Of a stretch of DNA of 64,000 nucleotides, positions 22,514-34,067 are shown piece after piece. How positions within the stretch are numbered: position 1 is the first letter of the stretch; each line of letters opens with the position of its first letter. Below the pieces are notes generated by a model. It had not been told where the DNA came from, ran no database searches, and saw only the letters and a program-made list of their open reading frames with translations. This stretch comes from Hortaea werneckii (taxonomy: Eukaryota > Ascomycota > Dothideomycetes > Mycosphaerellales > Teratosphaeriaceae), in contig JBAOKB010000048.1 in the NCBI GenBank assembly GCA_037044905.1, forward strand, positions 124,001 to 188,000, in the 5' to 3' direction. A program made the translations under genes and the position numbers.

Positions 22514-24567
22514 TCACCTCTGAAATCCCATCTCCATAGTCATCTGCTGATCAGGCGCCGCGAACCCAAATGGCCACGGCCACGCACCGTCATGGACGAG
22601 GTCCTGCGGCAATTGGAACTCGTCATATTGCGCTTCCAAATTCATGTTATCCATGATCTGCGCCTGCTGGTCCGAAGGGGGAAGCGCCCCATTCACCATG
22701 CCTTCTGAGGCAGGGACAGCGTAACTTCGATAGGGAGAAGCCAAAGTCTGCGCCTGCATGGGCGGCTGGCCCGGCTGAACCGATCGCATAAGTCTCTGCT
22801 GATCCTCCATATATCGATCGATTCGATCGATTTGTTTCCGTAAATTCCGACTCGCGCCTGCTGTGGGTTGCAGTCCGGACTCTAGCCCGTCGAGCAGATC
22901 GGCCATGGAGACGAGTAATCGTCGGACTCGTTGATATGAGATTTCACACAGCAGACCTTCCATGACCGATGCCAAGATAGAACCGATTCCGCCCAGGTGA
23001 TAGACTAGCGGGGTGCTGATCGCACGCAGATATTCTGGTGCGATGTTGTGAAAGACGGATAAAGCGTGCTGAGCGACATCGCATTTGTGATTGACATCAT
23101 GCGTAGGGCTAGTGGAGAAAAGGGTCATGCGCACAAGCTGAAGCGTAGCCTGAATATTGGCGGCTTGAAAGCCCATGTAGTTCTGATATTTGTCGCTACC
23201 CTGACGAAGGCTGTAGTCTTTCAGGGAGGGCGGGAGCTGGTAGAAGAGACTGACGACGCTGTCCATGACTTGAGCCTCGGGAATGTTATCTGCGATGAGC
23301 AACCGAGTGATAGAAATGCGATCATCGCGGACAGGCTTGGTGCGACGCACGCGTTTAATGGAATGTTCCAATATTCGATAGAGGTCGGTGGTGAAGTTGA
23401 ACCCGCGAAGCCAATTATCCTCGTTGGTGGTAGGGAAGGTGCCAGACAGAAGATCTTCATCGTTGATTTCGCTTGGATAGCGAACATTGGAATGATTTTC
23501 TTGTGACTTCATGACTGAATCAAAGACAACGGAGCAGTAGATGTCAAGCGAGTACATTGTCGAAAATGTACGCCGCCGCTCTTCCAACTCGACGACCGTA
23601 ATATCAGACGGCCACTTTCGTTCGTCGTGAAACTGTTGCAACGCGGCTAGCGTATGGTACATTCCCATATACTGGTGCATGGTGTTGATCTGGCCGTATT
23701 GGATCGCCGTAATGGCTAGAAGCCCACAAGCTCTCATGTAGCCCAGGCCCCGAGCTTTACTGAGATCTTTTGAGACAGCATCTGCCGCGGCAGCAAAGAA
23801 GATTTCGGATGTCCTCTCTGGTCGATCTGCAACTCGTCGCGTGTCTCCAGTAGCGCCATCCCGTGCTCGTGCAGCTGCAAGAGCGCATGCGGCCATGACC
23901 GAAGCGAAGAAATCGCGATGGGTCAAGTGCTGCCGATTTCTCACCCTTTCCCACAAAGTTGGTCCATGGAACAGTGGGTTGATCGGATAGACGACATCCA
24001 TATAAATGGTCAGGTATTCATCAATGGTACTCAGGCTGGCGAAGGCGAAAGAACGCCACGCGACTTCGAGGGAATCCTCATCCTGGCCTTCGCGGATGTT
24101 GTCGTAGGCGCCGGTATAATCCTTGGATGGTGCTTTGGCTGCCTGTGAGGAGATGGACGATCTGGCGGAAAGCTCTGCGACGCCACCAGGCGCAGCGGAC
24201 CCGGGGTCGTCGGTTGGCGGAGAAATGGTTTGAGTGGTACCCGTCGATAGGTCCCTCAGCGGCAATGGAGAGGTGGCGTTCTGCGGAGTGGATTGCTGGC
24301 GCCGGCGCTTGGAAGGCCGATTGTACGTGCAGTCGACGGCAAAATCTATAGGGCAGAATGATTGATCAGAAGTGGGGCCTGGAGCGAACAGAAGACCTCG
24401 GGCGGCGAAGTAGAAGACTGGCTTGTTTGAAGCGGCTTACCATAGCAGTTCTGGCATTGCTCCGGGTTTTCCGTGCTCGGGCGGCAGCGAATGCTTCGCC
24501 TGTGGCACAGATCACACGCCTGGGAGATACGCTGCAGCTTCTTGGGCCGCTTATTAGTGTTCGACAT
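22514..24567 (-). CDS. Zn2Cys6 transcription factor with fungal-specific TF domain
   Basis: Two exons, 24567-24441 and 24345-22514 (652 residues). The intron (GTAAGC...CTATAG) splits the codon for Asp43, and splicing rebuilds the binuclear cluster perfectly: C18, C21, C28, C38, C41, C48 (CX2CX6CX9CX2CX6C), preceded by basic KRPKK and followed by RPSKRRR. The middle region, including MDVVYPINPLFHGPTLWERV and LEERRRTFSTMYSLDIY, is a typical fungal_trans regulatory domain. The C-terminus is Gln/Pro/Met-rich, suitable for activation. Pathway is not identifiable; no metabolic cluster surrounds it. The intron interrupts the DNA-binding domain itself, so unspliced transcripts could not make a functional cluster. 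Confidence 0.9.
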
Positions 24568-26141
24568 TGGGGCCTTGCGCTGGCGCCTTGTCCCGCTCGC
24601 TACAGAGGCTGAACGGCTGAGGGGTTAAGACGGTGGCGACTGCCAGTGCTGCGCGAGTAAGACGCGCGCGCGGGTTCTATATCAGCAGCCACCCAAACAC
24701 AATGGTCTCGCCGCCCTCCCTGGTATGGACGGGAATGGAATTCGGTCCGGCGCGAGTGAGTGACCGGAAAGGGATCCGTGTTGTCTCCAGCAGAGTCAGA
24801 CGGCAAAAGAGAGTTTGTGGTGGGGGTCTGTTTTGGGCCTGGGGCCTAGTGCCTGATGCCGGGACTATGGTAGGGGTAGAGGTAGTGGTAGTGGTACTGT
24901 ACTTCAGTATTTACCGGCACATTCGGTCGACTGTGCTCACATCCCAGAGCTTCAACACCTCCGAAATCTCTAGCTTCCGCAGGGGCGGACGGGGGGCTGT
25001 GGCATGCGCGCACCCAGACGAGTGCAGGACAAACGGTGCGGAATTACTGCCGATGCGCCAAGGCGTGTACCTGACGAAGGTATGACCAGATTATTCTCCC
25101 TCAGGATCGCGGCAAGGAGAGGAATCGCAAGACCGCCAGCAGCTCGTCTGCGGGAGCATGCAGGCAGGCATCCTCCGGTTTCGTCGGGCAGCAGAGAGGC
25201 TGTCCTGATGAATGCGTCGCCGCCCGTGGGACAGCTTCCACCTCGAGATAGCGCCGCGAAGCAGCCGCAGCGTGGGCGGGCGAGGCGGGGCAATTAGGCA
25301 GTCTCACGGGGCAGTAATGGACGGCGGCGATGTTGAAGTCCGTCAGGGCGACGGAGCTCTGTCCGTCCATGCATGCATCGCTGCAGATAAGATTGGACTC
25401 GCGTGAGCCCTGTTCCACATGATTAATAATCGCATGCCTGACAACTTTGAACTTACATACTATAGTACTAGGAGGTATGTATGTAGTAAGGAACACAGAG
25501 CACGCTGGCACACCTCCATGCAACCTATGCAGGGCCATCGATTAGCCTCTGATTGACACTCTGCCGCTATGTATGCAGCCATAGTATGCGAACAGCGATC
25601 CAATTATCCAAGCAAAACGGGTTCGTGATGTAGCACGTTCTCATGATCCATTTGTTGGTACATCTTCCCTCTCGCCAGGGAGAGAATAAAGTGCATACGC
25701 TATGCCGCCGCTACTTCCTATTACGACGAAAGAAGTTACCGCCGTGTAACAATGGCACCCCCTCCCAGCAGCATATCGTACATGTAGATAGCGTCTAGAT
25801 GCGATATTATAGAAACCGCCTTTGCTATATTACAATCATATTCGAGGGGGAAGTCCAACAACACGAATGCTTGACTGAAACCTCATATTGTTTGCCACAA
25901 CGACCCTCTCCTCCACCTGAAAGCCGCATGTCCCGCAATCCCTCCCAACTTAAGCACCCATCGGATCCTCCAAGATTTTTTGAAAGGAGGAAGTCCCGGA
26001 TGTTTTTGGCAAGGTTTGAGTCTAGTCTAGGCATACTCCGAGCTGCCTATCTGCCTAGCTGGCTCGAAGAAGGGGATGCCATTGCATCAATGGAAGGAAG
26101 GAGGGATTGGGGATGCAAGAGGTCATCAGCACCAAGATCTT
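24568..26141. other. long upstream region of the Zn2Cys6 gene
   Basis: About 1.6 kb without a supportable gene on either strand. It contains direct ATG-rich A/T patches near 25420-25480 (TACATACTATAGTACTA, GTATGTATGTAGTA) and would include the promoter of the minus-strand regulator. Confidence 0.45.
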
Positions 26142-26759
26142 TCACCACGTCCCGTCCCGTTTCCCAGGCTGCTGCTCAGCGACGGCGCGGTGTCTGTTCG
26201 AATAAGAGGCGGAGGGAAAAGAATGCCTTTCGATTCCTAACTCCGGCCTCCGGACTTGCCTTTCGATGCTTTTAGTGAAAAGAGAGCTCCGTAGGCTTAA
26301 ACCTCGGCTGCGATTCCGAGACGGTGTGGGCGGCGAGGCTGGCGGTATGGAGTGCCGGGAAGAGGATTTCTCATCTCTAGTAGTCGTGGTCGTGGTGGCC
26401 GGGGAGCCAATGATGGGAGGTCCTGTGACAACTTCTCCTCCCATTATGGCGGCTGCGCGATCGTGCACTGCGAAGTTGAAGTCTGTGGTGTGTGTTGATT
26501 CATTCTCGGGAGACGTTGGCACGGGAAGTGCATCATCGCTTTTCTGCTCCTTCGATGTCGTGTGTCCGGATTCGTTCTGCGGCTGGGAATAGTCGGAGGA
26601 GAACGAATCATGGTGAAGAGACGGAGTCGTGGTGGCGAGTGGCGCTTCATATTCTTCGCCATCTCGTTTGCTGTTGGATTCTGACATGTTTGCGCCTGGT
26701 TCGGTAGAATATCGTCTTCGATCACCAGACTCTCGTCGGCCTACCATACTTGCATTCAA
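26142..26759 (-). CDS. Ser/Thr-rich hypothetical ORF, possible truncated N-terminal fragment
   Basis: 205 residues, low complexity, rich in Ser, Thr and charged residues. The segment RSRGLSLRSSLFTKSIERQ resembles, from memory only, a conserved patch in the N-terminal cytoplasmic tail of fungal P4-type (Neo1/Dnf-like) phospholipid-transporting ATPases. None of the expected downstream domain is found in the next 350 bases of the same strand, so it is either a relic or an unrelated short protein. The alternative start MSESNSKRDGEE is at residue 25. Confidence 0.35.
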   Translation of the reverse strand: MNASMVGRRESGDRRRYSTEPGANMSESNSKRDGEEYEAPLATTTPSLHHDSFSSDYSQPQNESGHTTSKEQKSDDALPVPTSPENESTHTTDFNFAVHDRAAAIMGGEVVTGPPIIGSPATTTTTTRDEKSSSRHSIPPASPPTPSRNRSRGLSLRSSLFTKSIERQVRRPELGIERHSFPSASYSNRHRAVAEQQPGKRDGTW

Positions 26760-27962
26760 CCCAGCTCATGCAGTCCTATGTCGACCGTCCACGCTCCTGT
26801 GTTTTCACAAAAGCATACCATGGCTCATCGTCCGCATTCGCTTGACACCATGCACCCCTCATACAGGCTCCATACGACCAAATGATCACCTAGGTAGTTT
26901 GACATTGCTTCGCGGATGATAAGAGGTTATCTCTCATCTTCGACTTACAACATCCAGGCCCAGCCCTACGCGAGAATAGCTTCCCGGCCAAGAGGCGGCA
27001 AAGGTGTCGCGCTATCCTACCCACTAATGACGCACGATACGATCCCGGTAAGATGCATTAATGACTTGATATCAGATCTTTGCCGTCTCATCCGAGCCAT
27101 CTAGAAAGTTGGAGGAACTCGTCTTTCTCCTGCGCACAGTACATGACAGCAATTATTCTGCCGGTGCCTTGAGAAACAACATTACCGGGACGGTGACGAT
27201 GGTTCGCACTTCATAGACAGCGAGTAAAATAGCTTTGCTAGCCCCTTTTACAGTAGAAGGTAACTCGGATCGAAGTGCCTTCGACAGACCCCAAGACGAG
27301 GGGCACGGGAATCACCGCGGCCGCCGGAGCCTTGATTTGCCGCCAGCGCTTATTAATAGATCGGAAGACGGGTGCAGCGGCAACACGTGCTGGAGTACTG
27401 CGAACCAGCCAGGCATTATTATTGATCATAAGTCATCACGAGGATGACAGTGGTCGTGACGATGCATCATTGTCAAGATACGGCCTAGACGTTGCGTCTG
27501 AGTTTTGCCTGGTGATGGGCATTGGATTGTCACATCCACGGCGTAGCCGTATGGGTAACGGTACAGCCACTTGAAGTCTGAATCAAACTGTACCGCCACT
27601 CCAGCAGAACCGATGCAGAGGTAACAGTATAGGTTACTGGGTAGAGGTGGCTGACTTGCGTACGTATGTAGGTCATTTGTGGCTCAGTCGGCATCACGCG
27701 TACCCCTCTTCGCCCCCCTCCCAGAATAAGCTCTCACTGCTGACGAAGGCGGCAGGTGGGCTGTGCTATACCGATGCTAGGCATATCCCTTCCACCATCT
27801 CTCTTACCACGTCAATATAATACCTTATCCTATCGGTAAGACAATACAGTCAGCCTCTTCGCTCTTCCTGCCACGCGACTTTTAAATACTCACCTTTCCC
27901 CATCGACCTTGCAACAAAGCCAACCACAGCTTCCATCCACTTGCGACACATCGTCATCCATC
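26760..27962. other. intergenic region upstream of the glycine-zipper gene
   Basis: No supportable gene. The last 130 bases are pyrimidine-rich with CTTATCC and CACCTTTCCCC blocks, as in fungal promoters. Confidence 0.45.
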
Positions 27963-28705
27963 ATGTCCGGCTACGACCCCTACAATCAAGGCGGGAATTA
28001 CAACCAGTCCGGCTACTACCCGCCGCAACAGCAGCAAGGTGGCTACGGCGGCGCACCATCTTATGGCCAGCCTCAACCGGATCCTTACAACCAGCAACAA
28101 TCCGGATATGGCGGGTATCCGCAACAGCACCAAGGCTACGGAGCCCCACCCGCGCCTTCCTACGGCCAGCCGGACTATCAGCAGCAAGGCGCATACGGCG
28201 CACCGCAGCACGGCGGATTCCAGCACGGCTATGATCAATCGCAGCAGCCGGGTGGTCAGTATGGCGGCCAGCAGCCGCAGTACGGGGATCAGCCACAGTA
28301 TGGTAAGCAATCCGCACCACAATCCTTCTCCCCTTTCTTCCACATCCACCAATCCCCATCCAAAAGGGCCCACCACTAACTCTACCCTCTCCAGGCCAAC
28401 AACCACCACCCGCCTCCGGCGACCCCAATAACCCCTACGGCTACACCCGCGACCCCGTAGACCCGAACAACCCACAAGAAGGCGAGCGCGGCTTCATGGG
28501 CGCCATGGCCGGCGGTCTAGGCGGGGGATTCCTGGGCCACAAAGCCGGACACGGCGTCATCGGATCCCTGGTCGGAGCGTTCCTGGGGAGTAAAGCGGAG
28601 GACAAGTACAAGGAGGGACGACACTCGCCGCGGCCGGGGAGCGGGTATGGCGGGAGTTCGTACGGGGGGAGCCATCATCATGGGAAGAGGGAGGGAGGAT
28701 GGTAA
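27963..28705 (+). CDS. Gln/Gly/Tyr-rich protein with C-terminal glycine zipper
   Basis: Two exons, 27963-28302 and 28395-28705 (216 residues). The intron (GTAAGC...CTCCAG, 92 nt) is phase 1 and joins QYG to QQPPPASGDPNNP. The N-terminal about 115 residues are a prion-like low-complexity tract with repeated GYGGYP / SYGQPQ / YNQQQ units. The C-terminal half contains an alternating-glycine helix pair (MGAMAGGLGGGFLGHKAG then IGSLVGAFLGSKAEDKYKE), as in glycine-zipper 2TM-type proteins found widely in fungi. It ends in a Gly/Ser/His-rich tail. Function is unknown; membrane association or condensate formation are both possible from composition. Confidence 0.85.
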
Positions 28706-29630
28706 GATGTTGTGGTTGAGGAAGGGTGAGAGATGTTTTCACGATTTGACGATTTGAAGGGGGTAGGGGATGGGACGGGAAAGTGGCGTTGAGGGTCGAT
28801 GCTTTGACTTTGATTTTCTGGGCGTGGACGTATTCTTGCAAGGATAAACTGGGTATCCTCCTACAACCGGGAGCTCACGCGGCCTATTGTGTCTTTCACT
28901 TATCTTTTCTTTTGGACTCCTTCCAAAAGGAGCGGGGGCGTTAAGTGGCTTGCTCAGATGGTATGCTGGCACTACGCGGTCTTCTATGAGTGGCACTTGC
29001 GTATTCTCGCGAATGTGGTTCGGCCTGAAGGCTTCTAACGAATATGATCGTGAGCTAGGCGTAATGCTCTCGCTAGCAGGGACATACGACCGCCACGAAG
29101 TGTATGTGCGTACCGAGGGAGTTGAATTTGTTTAACATTATTGTTTACGATAATACTCTGGTACATTGCGGTAATATTCTGGTACATTAGGGACTTTCTC
29201 CTGTCATTTTTTGAAATGTATGGCCTCGTAAGATGACCTCTTCGTAAGTGTTGTTGAGTCTCAACCGTCTAGAGCGATGTTTCTTCTCATGTTTCCAAAA
29301 GAAAGAGATGCATCCTATTCAATGAGATCTCACAGCCTAGAAGCATCCGATCAGGATAAGTCTTGTCTTCAATACCTCCTATGCCTGTTTCTTAATGCTG
29401 CAGCGAGTGCAGGTATGTGTTGACCTTGTCCCTTCAATGCGATCGGATATCAACGGATCTACCCGGCCTTATCGGTGGCAGTGACGTAGCAAGGGACTAA
29501 CAGCACCTGCATATACAAACAACCCTGAACACCAGGCAACCAAATACAATCACATATTAACCCATCATTAAGTCCAGTTACAACATCTCATAGTTTTCAA
29601 ACCAGCAAACATCAAGAACGAGTTTCTAAA
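28706..29630. other. intergenic region
   Basis: No coding signal. Holds a short direct repeat near 29155-29190 (two copies of ATTCTGGTACATT-like sequence, TAATACTCTGGTACATTGCGG and TAATATTCTGGTACATTAGGG). Upstream of the F-box/RCC1 gene it becomes A-rich (29500-29630). Confidence 0.5.
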
Positions 29631-32168
29631 ATGACTGAAGCATCACCATCACCAACCACCCTCCTCGACCTCCCCGTCGACATCCTCCTTCTCATCATCC
29701 CTTACCTCTCCGCCGGGGACTTCCTCTCCCTAACCTCCACCTGCCACGCCCTCCACCAAGACCAATTCACCAAGAGTCCAACCTACTGGTCCAACCTCGT
29801 CCGCCACACCTTCCGCGTGCCCAACCAACCTGTCGTCCAAAATGACGGCCGCCGCTGGATGAAACTGTACAAGCGCCTGCGAACCCAAAGCCGGATCTAC
29901 ACGTGGGGCAACAACGAGAAAGCATGTCTAGGCCACTCCTACGACCTGCCAGGGTTCCTGCGCCGCGACAGGGGACCCGCAGCAGCGCCCCGAGCCCGCG
30001 CGGTAGTCCCCAGAAGGCGACATACTAGCTGGCCGGCGCCGATGGAGGGGACGCAGGACCTAGGTGTGATCAGCGATGTGCAATGCGGCGGGTGGAGCAC
30101 CACGTTACTGACGGCGCGGGGAGGGCTCTACACTGTCGGGACGCTAGATGGAATGCAGTTCAATCGGCGGCAGCGCGGAGCGCCGTACATGCAGGCGGCT
30201 CAGACGCAGCCGACGGGTCTGAGGTTCCCGCCCGGATTTGCGGCGCAGACGGCGGAGCGGGAGGAGCCTGCGACGGCGATCCGGCAATTTTCCGCCGGCA
30301 GGGCGCATGTCTTGGGGCTGGCGGACGCGGGAGGGATTTGGAGTTGGCAGGATATCGAGCAGGCGGGGATTTTGGTTAAGTTTGTGCATCATGAGGTCAG
30401 AGATGGAGGGGTAGGAGGGGGGAGGGGAACGGTGAGGAAGGTAGTGGCTGGATGGGATAAGTCGGCTGCGTTGGTGGAAGGGACGGGCATTGTGGTTTGG
30501 GATGTGCTGAAGAGGGAGCCGGGGGAGACGGAGATTGAGGATGCCGCGTTAGTGTTGGAGAGTGCAGTTGTCCCGGGTACGGGGTTCGAACGATCTGTTT
30601 CGAGACAGAGGAAGGCGGCCGATGCTGTTCCGGGAGGAGAAAGGAGCGGTCAAGCATCCGAAAGCACGGTCGAGTTCGAGCTTGGAGAGCGAGTCGGCGA
30701 GGTTCAGAACTTCATCGTCCTCGAACACCTTGTCCTCTTCAACACGGATTTAGGGAAAGTCTTCGCCTCCCAGATCCACTGGGAAAACGATTCCCAGACC
30801 CTCAGTGACCCCGTCGAGCTTCCCTTGCCCACCACCTCAACCCCCGAAAACGCATCCCCCAACACAGCCGACCAAACCTTCACAACCGACATCCAAGGCT
30901 CCTTCCGCTCCTTCGCCGTCTTTACCCGCTCGGGCGCCGTCCTGACCAGCACCCAAGACAAACTTATGACGCATATCTTCAACCCATCTCCTGCCAACGC
31001 CTCGAACCCAACGGACCCAGACCTCCCCACCCACCTCTGGACCGCCATCCCTGCCCTCCAAAACAACAACGTCATCTCCCTCGCCTTCGGCGACTACCAC
31101 TACCACGCCCTCCACTCCACGGGCGCCATCACATCCTACGGGCGCGAACCGCAAGCGTGCGGCGCACTCGGTCTCGGAGGGGGACAAAAGGGCGATCCCG
31201 AGGGCCGACTACGCGGAATACGATATCAGGGGGTAGGAGGAGACGGACGATTAGTCCCGCACGCATATATGCGGGGTGGAGGGCGACAGGTGTGGTTCGA
31301 TGACGCGAGCTGGGAGGGGAAAGAGAAAGGGAAAGGGAGTCGGAGGGAGTGGATCCAGTATTTGACTAGTGGAGGCGCGGACCCGAAGGAGGCGGCGGAG
31401 AGGATGCGGATGGCGTTGGGGAGTCCGGGGTTGATTGCTCAGGGGGAGGTGAGTGAGTGGGTTGAGCGGGAGGGAAGGAGATGGGAGGAACGGTTTGCAG
31501 GGAAATCGAGCATGAAGGGACAAGGGGGAGAAGACGAGGACGACGACGATGGGCTAGGAGCGTATTTCGCGCTTTCCGTCGCTGCGGCGGGTTGGCACAG
31601 TGCGGCTGTGGTGTTGGTGAACGAGGATCTCGTTGAGCGGGTGAGGAAAGGGTGTGAAGCGACTCCAGCCCGAGACGAAGTAGAACAAGCCGGAAGAACT
31701 CCCTCCTCAACGACCAAGAACGAAGGACCTCCCACCAAATCAGAAGGAACAACACCTTCCTCTTCCTCTTCTTCCTCCTCCCTCCTCAACCGCGCAACCG
31801 CAACAGCCGAAGACTACACCCGCTGGTTCCTCGGCCTACACCCCTACTCCGCCCCAGCACCAGCGCCAGCACCCCATCCGCCTCAACCTGGCCCCCAAAC
31901 CCCCTCCAACCCGAACCACACAATCGAGCAAATCCACCCTCCACCCTCCCCACACCCCTCCGCCACATCATCTTCGCGCCCCGGGTACATCATGCTAGGA
32001 CTAGAGTATGCTTGGGCCGGGGACCACTTCCCGCGTTTACGACTGAGTGACGGGACGGAGATGCCGGGGACGGTGGAGTTCGATGGGTGGCGGGAGGAAG
32101 AAGAGGGGGGAGGACGGCCGGAGTTTGGACGGTTGGTGGCGGAGGTCGAGGGGATGGGGTTGGGCTAG
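29631..32168 (+). CDS. F-box and RCC1-repeat protein (Saf1-like)
   Basis: 845 residues, single exon. The N-terminal F-box (LLDLPVDILLLIIPYLSAGDF, residues about 13-50) is followed by RCC1-type blades: RIYTWGNNEKACLGH near residue 93, GGWSTTLLTARGGLYTVGTLDG, FSAGRAHVLGLADAGGIWSWQD, FGDYHYHALHSTGAITSYG, and a last one ending AAGWHSAAVVLVNEDL. This matches the F-box/RCC1 layout of yeast Saf1 and relatives, which act as substrate receptors of SCF ubiquitin ligases. A Ser-rich, Pro/Ala-rich disordered insert lies around 680-760, before a short conserved C-terminus. Substrates cannot be inferred here. Convergent with LSM3. Confidence 0.85.
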   Translation: MTEASPSPTTLLDLPVDILLLIIPYLSAGDFLSLTSTCHALHQDQFTKSPTYWSNLVRHTFRVPNQPVVQNDGRRWMKLYKRLRTQSRIYTWGNNEKACLGHSYDLPGFLRRDRGPAAAPRARAVVPRRRHTSWPAPMEGTQDLGVISDVQCGGWSTTLLTARGGLYTVGTLDGMQFNRRQRGAPYMQAAQTQPTGLRFPPGFAAQTAEREEPATAIRQFSAGRAHVLGLADAGGIWSWQDIEQAGILVKFVHHEVRDGGVGGGRGTVRKVVAGWDKSAALVEGTGIVVWDVLKREPGETEIEDAALVLESAVVPGTGFERSVSRQRKAADAVPGGERSGQASESTVEFELGERVGEVQNFIVLEHLVLFNTDLGKVFASQIHWENDSQTLSDPVELPLPTTSTPENASPNTADQTFTTDIQGSFRSFAVFTRSGAVLTSTQDKLMTHIFNPSPANASNPTDPDLPTHLWTAIPALQNNNVISLAFGDYHYHALHSTGAITSYGREPQACGALGLGGGQKGDPEGRLRGIRYQGVGGDGRLVPHAYMRGGGRQVWFDDASWEGKEKGKGSRREWIQYLTSGGADPKEAAERMRMALGSPGLIAQGEVSEWVEREGRRWEERFAGKSSMKGQGGEDEDDDDGLGAYFALSVAAAGWHSAAVVLVNEDLVERVRKGCEATPARDEVEQAGRTPSSTTKNEGPPTKSEGTTPSSSSSSSSLLNRATATAEDYTRWFLGLHPYSAPAPAPAPHPPQPGPQTPSNPNHTIEQIHPPPSPHPSATSSSRPGYIMLGLEYAWAGDHFPRLRLSDGTEMPGTVEFDGWREEEEGGGRPEFGRLVAEVEGMGLG

Positions 32169-32727
32169 GGATGAAAGGGAGAAAGAGAAAGACACATGGG
32201 AAGGGGAATGCAGGAATGAAGTGTTGATGTTAACTTTTTTTTCTTTGGTTCAGTAATACTATTGAAGTCTCTCTTTCTTTAATAAAAAAAGGGAAAACAG
32301 TTTTCTTTCTCACGTGCCCCTGAGTGCCTGGGCCCAAAGCTTTAGAACCTCCTTCGTAAGCCAGGACATCCAGTGTTCGTTGTTCCAGACGCCAGGGCGG
32401 TACGAATTTTCAAAGCTGTAACGTGCAGATTGACCCATTCATCCCACTTCAAGGGCGCTGTGCTTGACAAAATTTGACCCAAGCCTTTGCAGGAGCCGGG
32501 TTCTGCCCGCCTGGGCTGTGGGCGCCTTCCTTGCATCATCTCCGCTCTCCCTCCGCCCTCCCCGTCCTTTCTGGAGTCATCGCATCGATTTCCAGCTCAC
32601 CGTTCAACATTAGTCGTTCGTGACATGCACTGGCTTCTGCCCACCTTCCGTTTCCCTCTTAGCGGTGAGAGAGACTGAAGGAAATTCCAGGGAGGGAAGT
32701 TTCGGGTTTCGCTTTTGATAGACTCGC
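32169..32727. other. convergent spacer between the F-box/RCC1 gene and LSM3
   Basis: Nothing coding is seen. A TTTCTTT / A-rich block at 32235-32300 is a plausible shared 3' processing region. Confidence 0.45.
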
Positions 32728-33575
32728 TTATTGCTGAGGCGAAATCAAAACGACCGAGTCACCTAGTATCGAAAGGTTAGCCATGTTTCGCCTTTTTTCC
32801 GTTGTTGTTTCAGAAATCGCATGGAGCCACCACAAAGTTTATACTGGGGGCAGGAGGAGAAGAGAAAGTCGAAGAGGAACGACTGCATAAATGAATCGAG
32901 AGCGACCTGATCATCACTCTCCCGCTCTTCTTCCTTCCGTCTTTTTCTTTTATCTCCTCCTGTGAAGCAAAGAGTTGTAAAAGAAGAACATACCTCTCAC
33001 AAACAACATCTCGCTATTCTTCTTCGCGGTACGGACCTCCTCCCCATCTTCTTCCTCGTCGACTAGATAGATCGTCTCTTCCACGTCGCCTAGGACGAGA
33101 TTGCAATGGCTATCGTAGGCCTAAAATCCCAAGTCAGCCTTTTAATTTTCTTTCCCCTTCTTTCGTGTTTCTGCTCAGGCATTCAGTTGAACGTAGAGGC
33201 GGGGCAAGATGGGAGAGAAGGATCCTGATCCCAGGAGACTTCTACCTCCAACTCACAGTAGAGCAGAGAAGAGTCCTAAGGGCCAGGTGTGTAGGAATAC
33301 ACGTTTCCTGTCGTCTATCCTTTCTCTCCCGTGATCCTCTCCCATGATCCTCTCGCTCTCACTCTTCTCTCTCTCTCTCACTCTCATCTTCCCCATCCAC
33401 CTTCTTCCCAATTGCAAACCATAGAGGTATTGTGGAAGGATAAGAAACGTACATGTAACCTCCCCTGCAACTCGCGATCGCCGCGCAGCTTGACAAAGAC
33501 GACTTCGCTAAGACTGAGACGGACAAGGTCGAGAGGTTCGTTGACGGGGTTGCTGGTGCTGTCTTCGTCGGCCAT
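32728..33575 (-). CDS. LSM3: U6 snRNA-associated Sm-like protein LSm3
   Basis: Three exons, 33575-33453, 33120-32994 and 32762-32728, giving 94 residues. Frames and phases agree throughout (phase 0, then phase 1 splitting a Gly codon). Sm1 motif: LVRLSLSEVVFVKLRGDRELQGRL, spread over exon 1; Sm2 motif with the hallmark L-F-V-R-G-D assembled across the second intron (MLFVRG then DSVVLISP). LSm3 is part of the Lsm2-8 ring on U6 snRNA and the Lsm1-7 mRNA decay ring. Intron 1 is 332 nt and intron 2 is 231 nt, both long for this window, and the last exon is only 35 nt. Divergent from the PPR gene, 492 bp away. Confidence 0.93.
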
Positions 33576-34067
33576 GATGGTAATGGAGGGCTGAGCATGC
33601 AATTCCGCTCTTGTATTTCTCTACTCCTCTTCAGTCGCTAATGTCTGCTTTCGCACAGTATCGCTGTATTTGTCTTTTTAGAGTGTCGTGAGTCTCAGTA
33701 TCGCGAACAGTAGTTCTGACAGCCAGATCCAAGTGTAGATGCATACGATCGAGCGGGACAACCCGTGAACCTCACACGGAACCGTTTCCGCCTGTCTGCC
33801 TGATGGAGATGATTTCATGCCTGACCCAAGAGACTCGCTTAGCGGCTATCCCGGCGGAACGGGTACGTACCCCGCAAACGGTCGACCCCAACTCTCTCCG
33901 CTCCCGCCGAACTCTCCCGCTCCTCACCGTCCTTCCCCCCGACGCTTAGTCCCCACCGCGCACCCTGAGACAGCGCGCCGGTCGGAACCTTAACCGAGCG
34001 GGAACCGGCGGGGCCCTAGTTTGCAAGCGCGGAGCATGATAACGATAAGAGGGGGTCGGCGTCCGTT
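33576..34067. promoter_or_regulatory. divergent promoter region LSM3 / PPR gene
   Basis: 492 bp between divergent start codons. GC-rich half near 33850-34020, with several CCGCC/CGGCGG patches. No specific factor site assigned. Confidence 0.45.
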
